Below, piece after piece: positions 35,988 through 45,375 of a stretch of 64,000 nucleotides of DNA; position 1 is the stretch's first letter; the number at the start of each line of letters is the position of its first letter. The position numbers and the translations under genes were made by a program. The stretch comes from an uncultured Alphaproteobacteria bacterium (GTDB lineage Bacteria; Pseudomonadota; Alphaproteobacteria; Rhodobacterales; Rhodobacteraceae). The stretch is taken from NCBI GenBank assembly GCA_902540655.1, contig CACBNQ010000004.1:1-64000 (forward strand). The letters run 5' to 3'. The notes beneath the pieces are model-generated. The model had not been told where the DNA came from. It saw only the letters and a list, made by a program, of their open reading frames with translations, and ran no database searches.

Positions 35988-36404
35988 ATGAGCAATTATA
36001 ACAAAAAAAAAATACGGATAATGTTTATTTCGTTTGGAATGATTGTTTTAACAGTAACAACAATAATATTGTTGAATGCATTTCGATCAGGCATTGAATT
36101 TTATAAATCTCCCACGCAGCTACTTGAGCTGAAGGATGATACAATTAATTTACGGGTCGGTGGTCTAGTGATGAGAAATAGTATCAAAAGTACGGGCGTA
36201 GATGTGTTATTTGCAATAACAGATGGTACTAACGAAGTTAAAGTTAAATATACTGGAGTATTACCTGACCTTTTTGCCGAAGGGCGAGGAGTGATCGTTA
36301 GAGGTAAATTGAAAGAAAATGTTTTTGTAGCGTCTCAAGTATTAGCCAAGCATGACGAAAAATATATGCCTCGTGAACTACAAAAAACGTTGAATAGTGA
36401 TTAA
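35988..36404 (+). CDS. ccmE: Cytochrome c maturation protein CcmE (heme chaperone)
   Basis: The 138-residue protein has an N-terminal membrane helix (residues 11-30) and a periplasmic OB-fold domain. The heme-attaching His122 and Tyr126 occur in AKHDEKYMPRE. CcmE carries heme from CcmC to the ligase CcmF/H. Other ccm genes are not in the window, so the system is split across the genome. It overlaps nothing and follows argC by one base. Confidence 0.95.
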   Translation: MSNYNKKKIRIMFISFGMIVLTVTTIILLNAFRSGIEFYKSPTQLLELKDDTINLRVGGLVMRNSIKSTGVDVLFAITDGTNEVKVKYTGVLPDLFAEGRGVIVRGKLKENVFVASQVLAKHDEKYMPRELQKTLNSD

Positions 36405-36416
36405 TCTAATCAATAG

Positions 36417-37583
36417 TCAAGTTTTTATAAAGAGTGATGATAAAATTGTTGCAGCCCCTACCAGAATAAGCATGCTAACCAATGCAAAAATGGGGTCACT
36501 ATTTTCGATGTTCCAACCCAGAACACCACTTGAGATTGCTGACGTAGTAACCATCAAAGCTGAACTTATACCAGAGGCACTTCCAGCTAAACTTGGGACT
36601 GCCTGAATAATCGCAGTATTTGCAACAGGCCATATTATTCCTGTTCCAAAAGCCATGATTATCATTGGCATAAAAAAAGCCAACTGATGCTCATATAAAT
36701 TCGAAGTGAAAAATGATAGGGATGGACCAATCATTAATAGTATCGACCCGAAAATTAAAAGAAGCCTCGTAGAAAATTGGTTTACTAGTTTTCCAACAAT
36801 TATGTTCCCAGGTACAAATCCTAAAGGCATTAATGCGAGTAGCATTCCAATTTGTGATGGAGATAGACCGTATACTTTTGCTGCAACAAAAGGGGCTCCT
36901 ACAAAAAATATTCCAAATATTGAAAAACTGAATGCAGAGACTAAAGTTGGAGGCCAGAAATTCATTGATGAAAGTAACAACGGATAGGATTTTATTTGGT
37001 TTATCATGCTTTCTGATTTATTAAAATTTGTTTCTTTCAGATCAAAAATAATAAGAACAAAAAGGAAGAGACCCAGTGCCGTAAGAAAATTAAAAATTTG
37101 CATCGAGCCGAAATAATCTGAAATCAGTCCTCCTAATAATGGTCCTATAAGAGGCCCTATGGCCATTATGGTTGAAATATATCCAAACATAACGGTCGCC
37201 TTATTACCTTTATAAATATCTCCTACAATTACTCTGGCAAGTACCATTCCCGCAGCAGAAGAGGCTTGCAGAAATCGAAAAAAAAGAAATACATAAATAT
37301 TTTCAGAAAAATAAGATCCTAAAGAGGATAGTATGAATATTATGAAAAAACCGATAGCAACCGGCCTCCGTCCAAAACGATCAGATAGTGGACCGGCAAT
37401 TAAATTAACGATTGCTGCCCCTATTGAAAACGCAGAGACGCTGAGTTGAATGGTTCTATAATCACTCGAAAAAACTATTCCCAAATCTGGTAGGGCTGGA
37501 ACTATTATTACTTGTGCTAAAATATATATCCCAGCTATAGCGGATAAAGTAATATTGGTAGGAGCTGCATAAGTCATTTGCAA
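36417..37583 (-). CDS. MFS multidrug transporter, Bcr/CflA type
   Basis: The 388-residue protein has about twelve hydrophobic helices and the MFS motif GPLSDRFGRRPVAIG between helices 2 and 3. The N-terminal ALPDLGIVF pattern and overall length fit the Bcr/CflA drug-efflux family (bicyclomycin, chloramphenicol or amino-acid exporters). It would use the proton gradient. It is convergent with ccmE, 12 bp apart. The substrate is unknown. Confidence 0.9.
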   Translation of the reverse strand: MQMTYAAPTNITLSAIAGIYILAQVIIVPALPDLGIVFSSDYRTIQLSVSAFSIGAAIVNLIAGPLSDRFGRRPVAIGFFIIFILSSLGSYFSENIYVFLFFRFLQASSAAGMVLARVIVGDIYKGNKATVMFGYISTIMAIGPLIGPLLGGLISDYFGSMQIFNFLTALGLFLFVLIIFDLKETNFNKSESMINQIKSYPLLLSSMNFWPPTLVSAFSFSIFGIFFVGAPFVAAKVYGLSPSQIGMLLALMPLGFVPGNIIVGKLVNQFSTRLLLIFGSILLMIGPSLSFFTSNLYEHQLAFFMPMIIMAFGTGIIWPVANTAIIQAVPSLAGSASGISSALMVTTSAISSGVLGWNIENSDPIFALVSMLILVGAATILSSLFIKT

Positions 37584-37646
37584 AAGTTCTTTTTTTAAAC
37601 TGTTTATTCGATAGCATAATATTAAGGGAAGTAAAGCTTTGATTTG

Positions 37647-38624
37647 CTAAAGACAGCCTATGAGCTTAGCTTTCTGAAGTGTTAGGTTGAGTATTGTGTC
37701 AATATAGGGGGTAGGGGAGCATGTTAACTCACCCAACTCTTTTACCGCTATGATAATTGAATCTATCTCAATAGGTTTGCCTGCTTCTATATCTTGAAGC
37801 ATTGAAGTTTTATGTGCCCCAACTTTTCTGGCTCCCTCAATCCTCTTTTCAATTGACATATTTATCTTCGCTCCTAATTCTTCAGCAATTATTTTCGCTT
37901 CAGTCATCATTGCTCTTACAATTGCCTCAGTGCCTTGGTCGTTACAAATTTGCTCTAAAGTAGCGCCTGTAAGGGCAGATATTGGATTAAAACTGAGATT
38001 CCCTATCAATTTCAACCATATTTCATCACGAATATTTTTTTGAATAGGTGCTCTGAACCCTGCTCTCTTTAAGATGTCAGAGATGAATTTCAATCGATCA
38101 CTTTCACTCCCCTCGGGTTCACCTAGACTAAATCTGTTTCCAGCGATGTGCTTAATTAATCCTGGTTTTACTATCTCGCAAGCTGGATATACAACTGATC
38201 CCACAATGTTATCTGGAGGTAGAATAGTATCGATCAGTAAATTTGGGTCTAAGCATTTTATTTTATAATTCGCATACTTATTATCTAATTTATGAAAATA
38301 CCAGTGAGGAATTCCATTCATACAAGTTATTATTGTTGTATCTTTCCCAATAAGAGGCTTCATCGCTTCAAGACTAGGTAAAAGTGCAGGTGATTTGATT
38401 GTTAGAAAAAGGTAGTCCTGAACTCCCAATGAGTGAGGTGCATCAGTGCAAGTAACAATTGCAGTCTCTTCTACTCCTGTCGGATCAATAAGAGTGAGGC
38501 CATTTTTTTTCATAACCTCTAAATGCTGCCCTCTTGCAATAATGCTTACATTTATTCCAATCTTTTCTAAATTTACTGCTAAAAGACCTCCAATTGACCC
38601 TCCTCCAAAGATACAAATTTTCAT
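37647..38624 (-). CDS. 2-dehydropantoate 2-reductase family protein (ApbA/PanE)
   Basis: The 325 residues begin KICIFGGGSIGGLLAVNLEK, an NADP-binding Rossmann loop, and include the family's catalytic Lys region DEIWLKLIGNLSFNPISAL. PanE makes pantoate for coenzyme A. Many paralogues act on other 2-oxo acids, so a true pantothenate role is not certain. Its start overlaps the stop of the AMP-forming ligase upstream by four bases (ATGA), so both are translated together. Confidence 0.85.
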   Translation of the reverse strand: MKICIFGGGSIGGLLAVNLEKIGINVSIIARGQHLEVMKKNGLTLIDPTGVEETAIVTCTDAPHSLGVQDYLFLTIKSPALLPSLEAMKPLIGKDTTIITCMNGIPHWYFHKLDNKYANYKIKCLDPNLLIDTILPPDNIVGSVVYPACEIVKPGLIKHIAGNRFSLGEPEGSESDRLKFISDILKRAGFRAPIQKNIRDEIWLKLIGNLSFNPISALTGATLEQICNDQGTEAIVRAMMTEAKIIAEELGAKINMSIEKRIEGARKVGAHKTSMLQDIEAGKPIEIDSIIIAVKELGELTCSPTPYIDTILNLTLQKAKLIGCL

Positions 38625-40138
38625 TGTTCAAGTCCTAATTTTTTGGCAAGCCCAATTCTTTGTATCTTTCCTGTATTCCCTTTCGGAATTTCATCAAGAA
38701 TTAAGATCGGTCTGGGAATTTTAAAAGCTGTTATTGACTTGGAAAGATATGTCCTCAAATCTTTATCATCGATGGTTGAACCATCCTTTAAAACTACAGC
38801 AGCAGCAATATCCTCCCCCAATTTTTCATGTTTTACTGAAAAACATACAGCTTGGAAAACTGCTTCATGCTTCATAAGAGCTTCGTCAACCTCTTGTGGG
38901 GATATTTTTTCTCCTCCCTTATTAATAATTTCTTTAATTCTGCCTGAAATAAATAAAAAACCATCCTTATCAAATTTTCCTAGGTCCCCTGTTTTAAACC
39001 ATCCATCAAAAAAGTTTTCCTTATTTGCTTTATCATTGTTTTTATATCCTTTAGTTACGTTTAATCCCCTGATAACTATTTCCCCGATCGTATTTGCTAC
39101 AGTTATCAGCTTATTTTCTCTAAAAAGTGCTATTTCTGGGCCGGCAGATTTACCCACAGACCCCGGTTTTCTTATACTATCCAAAAAATTTGAAGCCATT
39201 TGATGAGAGGCCTCTGTCATCCCATAAGCTTCAATAACGGGGCACTGAAAAGCATTTTCTAACGCTTCTATTGTGGCTACTGGCATTGCAGCAGAAGATG
39301 ACCTTATAAATCTCAATCTTGACGCTTGAATTATTTCTTTATTTCTTGAAGCTCTCGATAGGATAGCTTGATACATAGTAGGTACAGCTGTTATCCATGT
39401 AGGTTTAAAGTTTTTTATATTCCCATAAAAAATCAGCGCATTGAAGCCACTAGTACATACTACACTTGAGCCTGTCACAATTGATGATAGTAAAGAGGCG
39501 ATCAAGCCATGAATATGAAATAATGGCATTATATTCATGCCTTTATCTTTTTTCTCAAGCTGAAGCACGCGCGCGATATTCAATGCCGAGGATATGATAT
39601 TGACACTAGAGAGCTGTACCTGTTTAGGCCGAGATGTTGTTCCCGAAGTATGCAATATTAGACAAATATCATCGGCTTTATTTTGATCAAGCAAACATTT
39701 AGAAGGGGTCGACAACGATTTTATTGAGAGCCTATTTTTTGGAGAATAATTATTTAGGTGGAAGAGTTTTATTTTGAGTTGTTTTGCTGCCTCCAAGAGA
39801 GCATTTGATGCATTATTATCGGTAATTATAAACTCACAATCCAAGTCTTCTAAGAAAAACAAGAATTCGTCTTTAGTGTAATTTGGGTTTAGCGGTGATA
39901 CAGTTACATAATTTGCGAGGGCTAGAAAACTGATAGCCATATCAACCCCGTTAGGCAGTACTAGAGCACAAATTTTATTTTTTTCCATATCTATTGATGA
40001 AAGTTGTTTGCCAAACTCCTCGATAGTTTCTACTAAATCCTCATACTTTAATTCTAATCCGTCGTTGCTATAGAGACATTGACCTCTATGCACTTTCATT
40101 ATCTCAAGGATTGATTTACCAGTGAAACTCGTGACCAA
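38621..40138 (-). CDS. AMP-dependent acyl-CoA ligase (AAE3/oxalate-CoA ligase-like)
   Basis: The 505-residue adenylating enzyme contains LHTSGTTSRPKQVQLS (P-loop), AYGMTEASHQMASN, GWFKTGDLGKFDKDGF and NKGGEKISPQEVDEAL, with the catalytic Lys near KGNTGKIQR. TSRPK and YGMTEASHQM resemble plant/fungal AAE3 oxalyl-CoA synthetases, which start oxalate breakdown. The start is TTG with GGAG before it; an ATG at 40099 is possible. It is first in a two-gene operon with a PanE-like reductase. No oxalyl-CoA decarboxylase is in the window. Confidence 0.85.
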   Translation of the reverse strand: MVTSFTGKSILEIMKVHRGQCLYSNDGLELKYEDLVETIEEFGKQLSSIDMEKNKICALVLPNGVDMAISFLALANYVTVSPLNPNYTKDEFLFFLEDLDCEFIITDNNASNALLEAAKQLKIKLFHLNNYSPKNRLSIKSLSTPSKCLLDQNKADDICLILHTSGTTSRPKQVQLSSVNIISSALNIARVLQLEKKDKGMNIMPLFHIHGLIASLLSSIVTGSSVVCTSGFNALIFYGNIKNFKPTWITAVPTMYQAILSRASRNKEIIQASRLRFIRSSSAAMPVATIEALENAFQCPVIEAYGMTEASHQMASNFLDSIRKPGSVGKSAGPEIALFRENKLITVANTIGEIVIRGLNVTKGYKNNDKANKENFFDGWFKTGDLGKFDKDGFLFISGRIKEIINKGGEKISPQEVDEALMKHEAVFQAVCFSVKHEKLGEDIAAAVVLKDGSTIDDKDLRTYLSKSITAFKIPRPILILDEIPKGNTGKIQRIGLAKKLGLEQ

Positions 40139-40243
40139 AATATCGCTCCGAATTAATTAAAAGAAATACTCTAGACCTATATTAATATATAATTATTTGC
40201 TACTACTAAAAATATAAACAAAATTCTTTATAAACTAAATGCA

Positions 40244-40600
40244 ATGGCCTCAAAAAGACTATCCGCACTTGTCCTGTTAACGGTTTTAATTTTATGGCCT
40301 GTATCTTCATACTCGTCAGACTTTGTTTTCTATTGTGCACCGTGGAAAGAGATAAAAAACAAAATATCATTAAAAAACAATTTTTCTATAAAAATTAGTA
40401 ATTCCTCCTTATCTATATTAGGAGGCGACTTAGACACAAAGTTTTTTGAATTAATTTATACTCATCCCTCATTTTATCTGTTCTCTTCTCCATCTGGAGT
40501 TTTACTAAATATTAGTAGGAGTTCTTATATCAAAGAAGTAACACTTTGGCAGAATAAAAATAAAGAGCAGTTGTTTTATATTTCAACGTGTAATAAATAG
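40244..40600 (+). CDS. Hypothetical secreted protein
   Basis: The 118-residue product has a signal peptide (KRLSALVLLTVLILWPVSSYSS) with probable cleavage near residue 24. The mature part has one Cys near the start (VFYCAPWKEI) and a second at the end (ISTCNK). No family is recognised. It runs in the same direction as the next small secreted protein and yajC, and may be part of that transcript. Confidence 0.55.
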   Translation: MASKRLSALVLLTVLILWPVSSYSSDFVFYCAPWKEIKNKISLKNNFSIKISNSSLSILGGDLDTKFFELIYTHPSFYLFSSPSGVLLNISRSSYIKEVTLWQNKNKEQLFYISTCNK

Positions 40601-40605
40601 TATTG

Positions 40606-40854
40606 ATGTTTAAGTTCATTTATACATGTTTAGCGTGTGTTTGCTCCGTCTGCGTAACTTTTGCAAATGAGCAGACTTACAATGGTCTTGTAAAACGAGA
40701 GATTAAAGAAAAACTAATTAAAGCAAACGAAGTAATTAAAAGCAAACAACTTGATAGATATCGAACTTTTTCAATAATTGTAGATAACCAACTAGTTTAT
40801 TGTCATTATGAACAGCCTGGTAAAAAAAGTTTGCCATTGATTATTTGTTATTAA
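40606..40854 (+). CDS. Hypothetical small secreted protein
   Basis: The protein (82 residues from ATG 40606) starts MFKFIYTCLACVCSVCVTF, a signal sequence rich in cysteine, and ends LVYCHYEQPGKKSLPLIICY. The mature protein keeps two cysteines, suggesting a disulfide in the periplasm. No family is recognised. It begins five bases after the preceding stop and 34 bp before yajC. Confidence 0.5.
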   Translation: MFKFIYTCLACVCSVCVTFANEQTYNGLVKREIKEKLIKANEVIKSKQLDRYRTFSIIVDNQLVYCHYEQPGKKSLPLIICY

Positions 40855-40888
40855 CCGTTAGAAAGTAAGAAATGCTAGGAGAGAAATC

Positions 40889-41170
40889 ATGAACGGATTA
40901 GAAAGTTTTATTCCTATAATACTGATATTTGTAATTATGTACTTTTTGTTGATCAGACCTCAGCAAAAAAAAATCAAGGAGCATAAAAATATGGTCGACA
41001 ATCTTCGAAGAGGAGATCAGGTTCTAACACAGGGTGGTATAATTGGTAAAATAACAAAGGTTAAGGAAGGTGAAGAAATCGAGGTAGAATTAGCAAAGGA
41101 TGTTAAAGTTTCCGTTATAAGATCTACAATTGTAAATGTATTTAGCAAAACTGAGCCTGCAAAAAAATAA
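40889..41170 (+). CDS. yajC: Preprotein translocase subunit YajC
   Basis: The 93-residue protein has one membrane helix (IPIILIFVIMYFLLI) followed by RPQQKKIKEHKNMVDNL and RRGDQVLTQGGIIGKI, the YajC signature. YajC forms a complex with SecDF and YidC that supports membrane protein insertion. secD starts at the base after its stop codon. Confidence 0.96.
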   Translation: MNGLESFIPIILIFVIMYFLLIRPQQKKIKEHKNMVDNLRRGDQVLTQGGIIGKITKVKEGEEIEVELAKDVKVSVIRSTIVNVFSKTEPAKK

Positions 41171-42808
41171 ATGCCACAGCTTAGTTTTTTTAGGATATTT
41201 TTCATCGCAATTGTTTGCTTTTCTTCACTTTTGTTTGCGTCACCTAATTTTTTTTATAGTACTGTTGATAAAAAATTAAATAGTCCCAAACAGACATCTT
41301 CATGGCCTGATTTTCTACCCTCTACCCTTGTAAAACTTGGATTAGATCTCAGGGGCGGCGTGTATTTGCTATTAGAGGTAAAAACAGATGATGTGATAAG
41401 AGAAAAATTTGATTTCCTTTGGGCGAATGTAAGGAGCTCCTTAGTTAAAAAAAGGAAAGAGCTCGGATCAATAAGAAGAATAGATTCCTCAGGAGACCAA
41501 CTAAAGATTGAAATTGGTAACTCAGAAAATATTGATTTTGCAATTAAAGAGATAGACAAATTTAATTCTTCAACAGAATTATTTTCATCAAGGTGGTCAG
41601 GGTCAGTACAAAAAGATACACTAAAAATTAGTTCTCTGGAAAATATGATAACAATTACATTTTCTGACGAACAAAAGAGAACCCTTGAAAAGCAAGTAAT
41701 CGAGCAATCAGTGGAGATCATAAGAAGAAGGGTTGATGAAACTGGTACAAGAGAGCCGACTATCCAAAGACAAGGTAGGAAGAGGGTCTTGGTACAAGTT
41801 CCTGGTTTGGGTTCAAGTGAAGAGTTATTAGCTCTTCTAGGAAAAACAGCAAAGCTTACTTTCAACGAAGTTGTGTCGATAGATAGTAGTTCAAACTTTC
41901 CTACAAAATTAGATGAAATGGTAGTTGGTTCTGAACAAAATAATGGACTGTTTTATCTGCTCAAAAAACGGCCAGTTGTATCCGGAGAAAACTTGACCAA
42001 TGCACAACCATCTTTTGATGAAAATGGACTCCCAGCAGTCTCATTTAATTTTAATCCCTCAGCGGCACTAGAATTTGGAAATTACACAAAAGACAATATA
42101 GGTTCACCATTTGCAATAGTATTGGACAACGTGGTGATTTCAGCTCCCACAATTCGTAGTCATATACCGGGAGGTTCAGGCATTATAACTGGCAATTTTT
42201 CAGTAGAGGAGAGTAATAGGCTTGCTATTCTGCTGAGAAGTGGGGCGCTGCCAGCAGAGATCGAAGTATTGGAATTAAGAACTATTGGACCTGAGTTGGG
42301 ACGCGACAGCATTAATGCTGGAAAATTAGCAGCTGTGGTTGGTGGACTTCTCGTTCTAACTTTTATGTGGTTAAGTTATGGTCTTTTTGGCATTTTCGCA
42401 AATGTTGCTTTAATGTTGAATATTATCTTAGTTATGGCACTACTCTCAATTCTTGGTGCTACCCTGACCTTGCCGGGTATAGCAGGGATTGTTTTAACAA
42501 TTGGTATGGCAGTGGACGCAAACGTACTTGTTTTCGAACGTATAAAAGAGGAGATTAACAAGAATAGCAATATTTATAATTCAATAAAAATTGGATATGA
42601 AAAAGCTCTGTCCTCAATTGTTGATGCAAATGTAACTACCATGATAGCAGCTGTCATTCTCTTTTTCTTTGGCTCGGGACCAATTAAAGGTTTTTCGGTG
42701 ACTTTAGGATTAGGGATAATTACGTCTGTATTTACAGCTTTACTGATAACGAGACTGTTTATCGATCTATATATTTTATTTTATAGGCCAAAAGTTTTGA
42801 GGGTATAA
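41171..42808 (+). CDS. secD: Protein translocase subunit SecD
   Basis: The 545-residue inner-membrane protein has an N-terminal helix, a large periplasmic domain beginning after KLGLDLRGGVYLLLEV, and a six-helix RND-like module at the C-terminus with GIVLTIGMAVDANVLVFERI. SecDF uses the proton gradient to pull proteins through SecYEG. It lies between yajC and secF with no gap, the classical order. The periplasmic part contains QSVEIIRRRVDETGTREP. Confidence 0.97.
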   Translation: MPQLSFFRIFFIAIVCFSSLLFASPNFFYSTVDKKLNSPKQTSSWPDFLPSTLVKLGLDLRGGVYLLLEVKTDDVIREKFDFLWANVRSSLVKKRKELGSIRRIDSSGDQLKIEIGNSENIDFAIKEIDKFNSSTELFSSRWSGSVQKDTLKISSLENMITITFSDEQKRTLEKQVIEQSVEIIRRRVDETGTREPTIQRQGRKRVLVQVPGLGSSEELLALLGKTAKLTFNEVVSIDSSSNFPTKLDEMVVGSEQNNGLFYLLKKRPVVSGENLTNAQPSFDENGLPAVSFNFNPSAALEFGNYTKDNIGSPFAIVLDNVVISAPTIRSHIPGGSGIITGNFSVEESNRLAILLRSGALPAEIEVLELRTIGPELGRDSINAGKLAAVVGGLLVLTFMWLSYGLFGIFANVALMLNIILVMALLSILGATLTLPGIAGIVLTIGMAVDANVLVFERIKEEINKNSNIYNSIKIGYEKALSSIVDANVTTMIAAVILFFFGSGPIKGFSVTLGLGIITSVFTALLITRLFIDLYILFYRPKVLRV

Positions 42809-43771
42809 ATGTTACTTAGAGGTTTATTTAATCAGTCAAAAGAAATACAATTTTTCAGCTTTTCTAATTTGCTGTCCTATATATCACTAGGAGCTATCTT
42901 AGTATCCATAATTTTATTCTTCATTTTGGGGCTAAATTATGGAATAGATTTTCGTGGTGGTACGATGTTTATGGTATCAAGTTCAGAAAAGATAAAGGTG
43001 TCAGATGTTCGAAATACGTTGAGCGGATCAAATTTGGGGGATGTTTCTATATCTCAAGCTACTAACCCATTAGAGACTTTGAGTGCTGGAACATTGACTA
43101 GTACCGATAACATTTTTATGATTAAAGTTGAAAAAACTGAAGGCCAAAATATTGAAACAAAGGTAAAAGCTTTACTGCTAAATAAAGTGCCTGATATTAA
43201 ATTCTTACAAATTGAATCCGTTGGATCCAAGGTTTCATCAGAGCTTGTAAGAAATGGTATGCTGGCTGTTCTTTTCGCTGTTATATCAGTTTTGGTATAT
43301 ATTTGGTTACGGTTTGAGTGGCAATTTGCTCTCGGAGCGGTTTTTGCACTCATTCATGACGTTATTTTGACCATTGGGGTATTTTCAATTCTAAGGTATG
43401 AATTTAACCTTTCAATAATAGCAGCTTTACTTACAATAATAGGTTACTCGTTAAATGATACCGTTGTAGTATTTGATCGCGTGCGTGAAAATCTTAGAAA
43501 TTTTAAATCGTTGCCATTACTGAAAGTTTTAAACATGTCGATAAATAATACTTTAAGTAGGACAATTATGACTTCTGTAACAACTTTATTGGCTCTTTTC
43601 GCTCTGTATTTTCTAGGTGGAGATGTTATTAGAGGATTTACGTTTGCTATGATCTGGGGTGTTTTAGTTGGAACTTACTCATCAATTTTTGTAGCAGCGA
43701 AAATTCTACTGATACTTGATGTTAAACGAAATTGGGATGAAGAAGACTCAAAAGCAGGTACTCAATTTTAA
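42809..43771 (+). CDS. secF: Protein translocase subunit SecF
   Basis: The 320-residue partner of SecD has a short periplasmic loop after NYGIDFRGGTMFMV and six membrane helices with IIGYSLNDTVVVFDRVREN. It starts at the base after the secD stop. The last residues are acidic. Transcription probably ends before the sodB promoter 67 bp downstream. Confidence 0.97.
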   Translation: MLLRGLFNQSKEIQFFSFSNLLSYISLGAILVSIILFFILGLNYGIDFRGGTMFMVSSSEKIKVSDVRNTLSGSNLGDVSISQATNPLETLSAGTLTSTDNIFMIKVEKTEGQNIETKVKALLLNKVPDIKFLQIESVGSKVSSELVRNGMLAVLFAVISVLVYIWLRFEWQFALGAVFALIHDVILTIGVFSILRYEFNLSIIAALLTIIGYSLNDTVVVFDRVRENLRNFKSLPLLKVLNMSINNTLSRTIMTSVTTLLALFALYFLGGDVIRGFTFAMIWGVLVGTYSSIFVAAKILLILDVKRNWDEEDSKAGTQF

Positions 43772-43783
43772 CTCACTGAACTG

Positions 43784-43811
43784 TTGCTAAACAAACTATT
43801 TATGCTAATAA
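43784..43811 (+). promoter_or_regulatory. Candidate sigma70-type promoter of sodB
   Basis: TTGCTA and TAATAA are separated by 16 bp in the secF-sodB gap, and AAGGAG lies seven bases before the sodB ATG. It is a reasonable housekeeping promoter match, but not confirmed. Confidence 0.4.
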
Positions 43812-43838
43812 ATGAATATTATTTAAAGGAGATTAAAA

Positions 43839-44438
43839 ATGGCATTTGAACTTAATGACTTGCCTTATAGCCATGACGCGCTTGAGGCCGCCGGCATGAG
43901 CAAAGAAACTTTAGAGTTTCATCATGATTTGCACCACAAGGCTTATGTTGATAATGGTAATAAGCTTATCTCAGGCACTGAGTACGAAAATATGACGTTA
44001 GAAGAAATAATCAAAAAATCGTATGTCCCATCGGCGACTGCTCAGTCTGGTATTTTTAATAATGCATCACAGCACTGGAACCACATGCAGTTTTGGGAAA
44101 TGATGGGTCCAAACGAAACGGGGTTACCAAGTGAATTGGCATCAGCTATAGACGATAGTTTTGGTTCTTTTGGAAAGTTTAAAGAAGATTTTTGTGCTTC
44201 GGGAGTTGGACAGTTCGGATCAGGCTGGGTATGGCTTGTAAAATCGAATGATGGGGGTCTCAAAATTTCAAAGACCGAAAATGGTGTTAATCCGTTATGC
44301 CATAATGAGACAGCTCTTTTAGGATGTGATGTTTGGGAACACTCATATTACATCGATTTCAGAAATAAGAGGCCTGCTTACTTGGAAAATTTTTTAGATA
44401 AGTTAGTTAATTGGGAAAATGTAGCGTCAAGAATGTAG
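43839..44438 (+). CDS. sodB: Superoxide dismutase (Fe/Mn family)
   Basis: The 199-residue enzyme converts superoxide to oxygen and peroxide. Metal ligands are expected at His28 (EFHHDLHHKAY), the His of ASQHWNHMQFW, and the Asp/His of GCDVWEHSYYIDF. The pattern is closer to iron than manganese enzymes. It has its own promoter and ribosome binding site. The next gene, rarD, starts 28 bp later. Confidence 0.95.
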   Translation: MAFELNDLPYSHDALEAAGMSKETLEFHHDLHHKAYVDNGNKLISGTEYENMTLEEIIKKSYVPSATAQSGIFNNASQHWNHMQFWEMMGPNETGLPSELASAIDDSFGSFGKFKEDFCASGVGQFGSGWVWLVKSNDGGLKISKTENGVNPLCHNETALLGCDVWEHSYYIDFRNKRPAYLENFLDKLVNWENVASRM

Positions 44439-44466
44439 TAGCTAAAACTCCCAGCCTTTTTCTATA

Positions 44467-45375
44467 TTGCATCTTAGGTACCTACTTTATTTAATTTTAG
44501 GGACAGTCATTTGGGGGCTGTCCCCAATTTTTTATGATCTCCTATATAATGTCTCTTCAATCGAGATAGTGGCACATAGGTCGTTTTGGTCTACAATATT
44601 TTTATTTCTTTATCTTTATTTTTTTTTAGGGTTGAATCGTAAATTTTTCCAAAAAGGTTTATATGAACTAGGCTTACTTTTTTTGGCTGGGATATTGATT
44701 GCTATAAATTGGTATGGTTTCATTTATGCAGTAACCTCAGGCAATGCACTTCAGGCTTCTCTGGGCTATTACATATTCCCTCTGGTCGCCGTTTTTCTTG
44801 GAATTGTTTTCAACAAAGAAAAATTTACTTTCATTCAAATTCTTGCTATTTGTCTCGTTATTATATCCGTGGTTTCATTAATTTATATGAATGGAGAAGT
44901 ACCGGGCCTGGCTCTGATTCTTGCATTCAGCTTTGGTTTCTATGGCTTGATAAAAAGCAATGTAAAATTAAATCCTATTTCATCTGTTACCTATGAAACG
45001 ATTCTGATTACACCGTTAGCTATAATAGTGATGATTATCTTCATTGAACCAACTATAAATAGGGAAAATTTATTTAACGATAGCACTTTAATTTTATTGA
45101 TATTTTCTGGGCTAATTACTGCTATTCCTCTCGTATTATTTTCTACAGGGACAAAAGTCTTTTCTTATGCCACTGTCGGTTTGGTGCAGTACTTAAATCC
45201 AACAATACAATTTATAATTGCAATCTTTTATTTTGAAGAAGCATTCGAGTTAGGCCATGCAATAGCGTTCTTTCTCATTTGGGTAGCGTTATTTATCTAT
45301 TCGTTTGAGTCAATCTCCAAAGAGCTCAATAAAGATGGTATTAGTGTTTCAACGCTTTCAAAAAAGAAAAAATAA
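44467..45375 (+). CDS. rarD: EamA family transporter RarD
   Basis: The 302-residue protein has about ten membrane helices. The first part LILGTVIWGLSPIFYDLL and EIVAHRSFWSTIFLF match RarD of the EamA/DMT superfamily, whose export substrate is unclear. It starts with TTG. The last 79 bp overlap the convergent LOG gene, unusual for two intact genes. Confidence 0.85.
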   Translation: MHLRYLLYLILGTVIWGLSPIFYDLLYNVSSIEIVAHRSFWSTIFLFLYLYFFLGLNRKFFQKGLYELGLLFLAGILIAINWYGFIYAVTSGNALQASLGYYIFPLVAVFLGIVFNKEKFTFIQILAICLVIISVVSLIYMNGEVPGLALILAFSFGFYGLIKSNVKLNPISSVTYETILITPLAIIVMIIFIEPTINRENLFNDSTLILLIFSGLITAIPLVLFSTGTKVFSYATVGLVQYLNPTIQFIIAIFYFEEAFELGHAIAFFLIWVALFIYSFESISKELNKDGISVSTLSKKKK

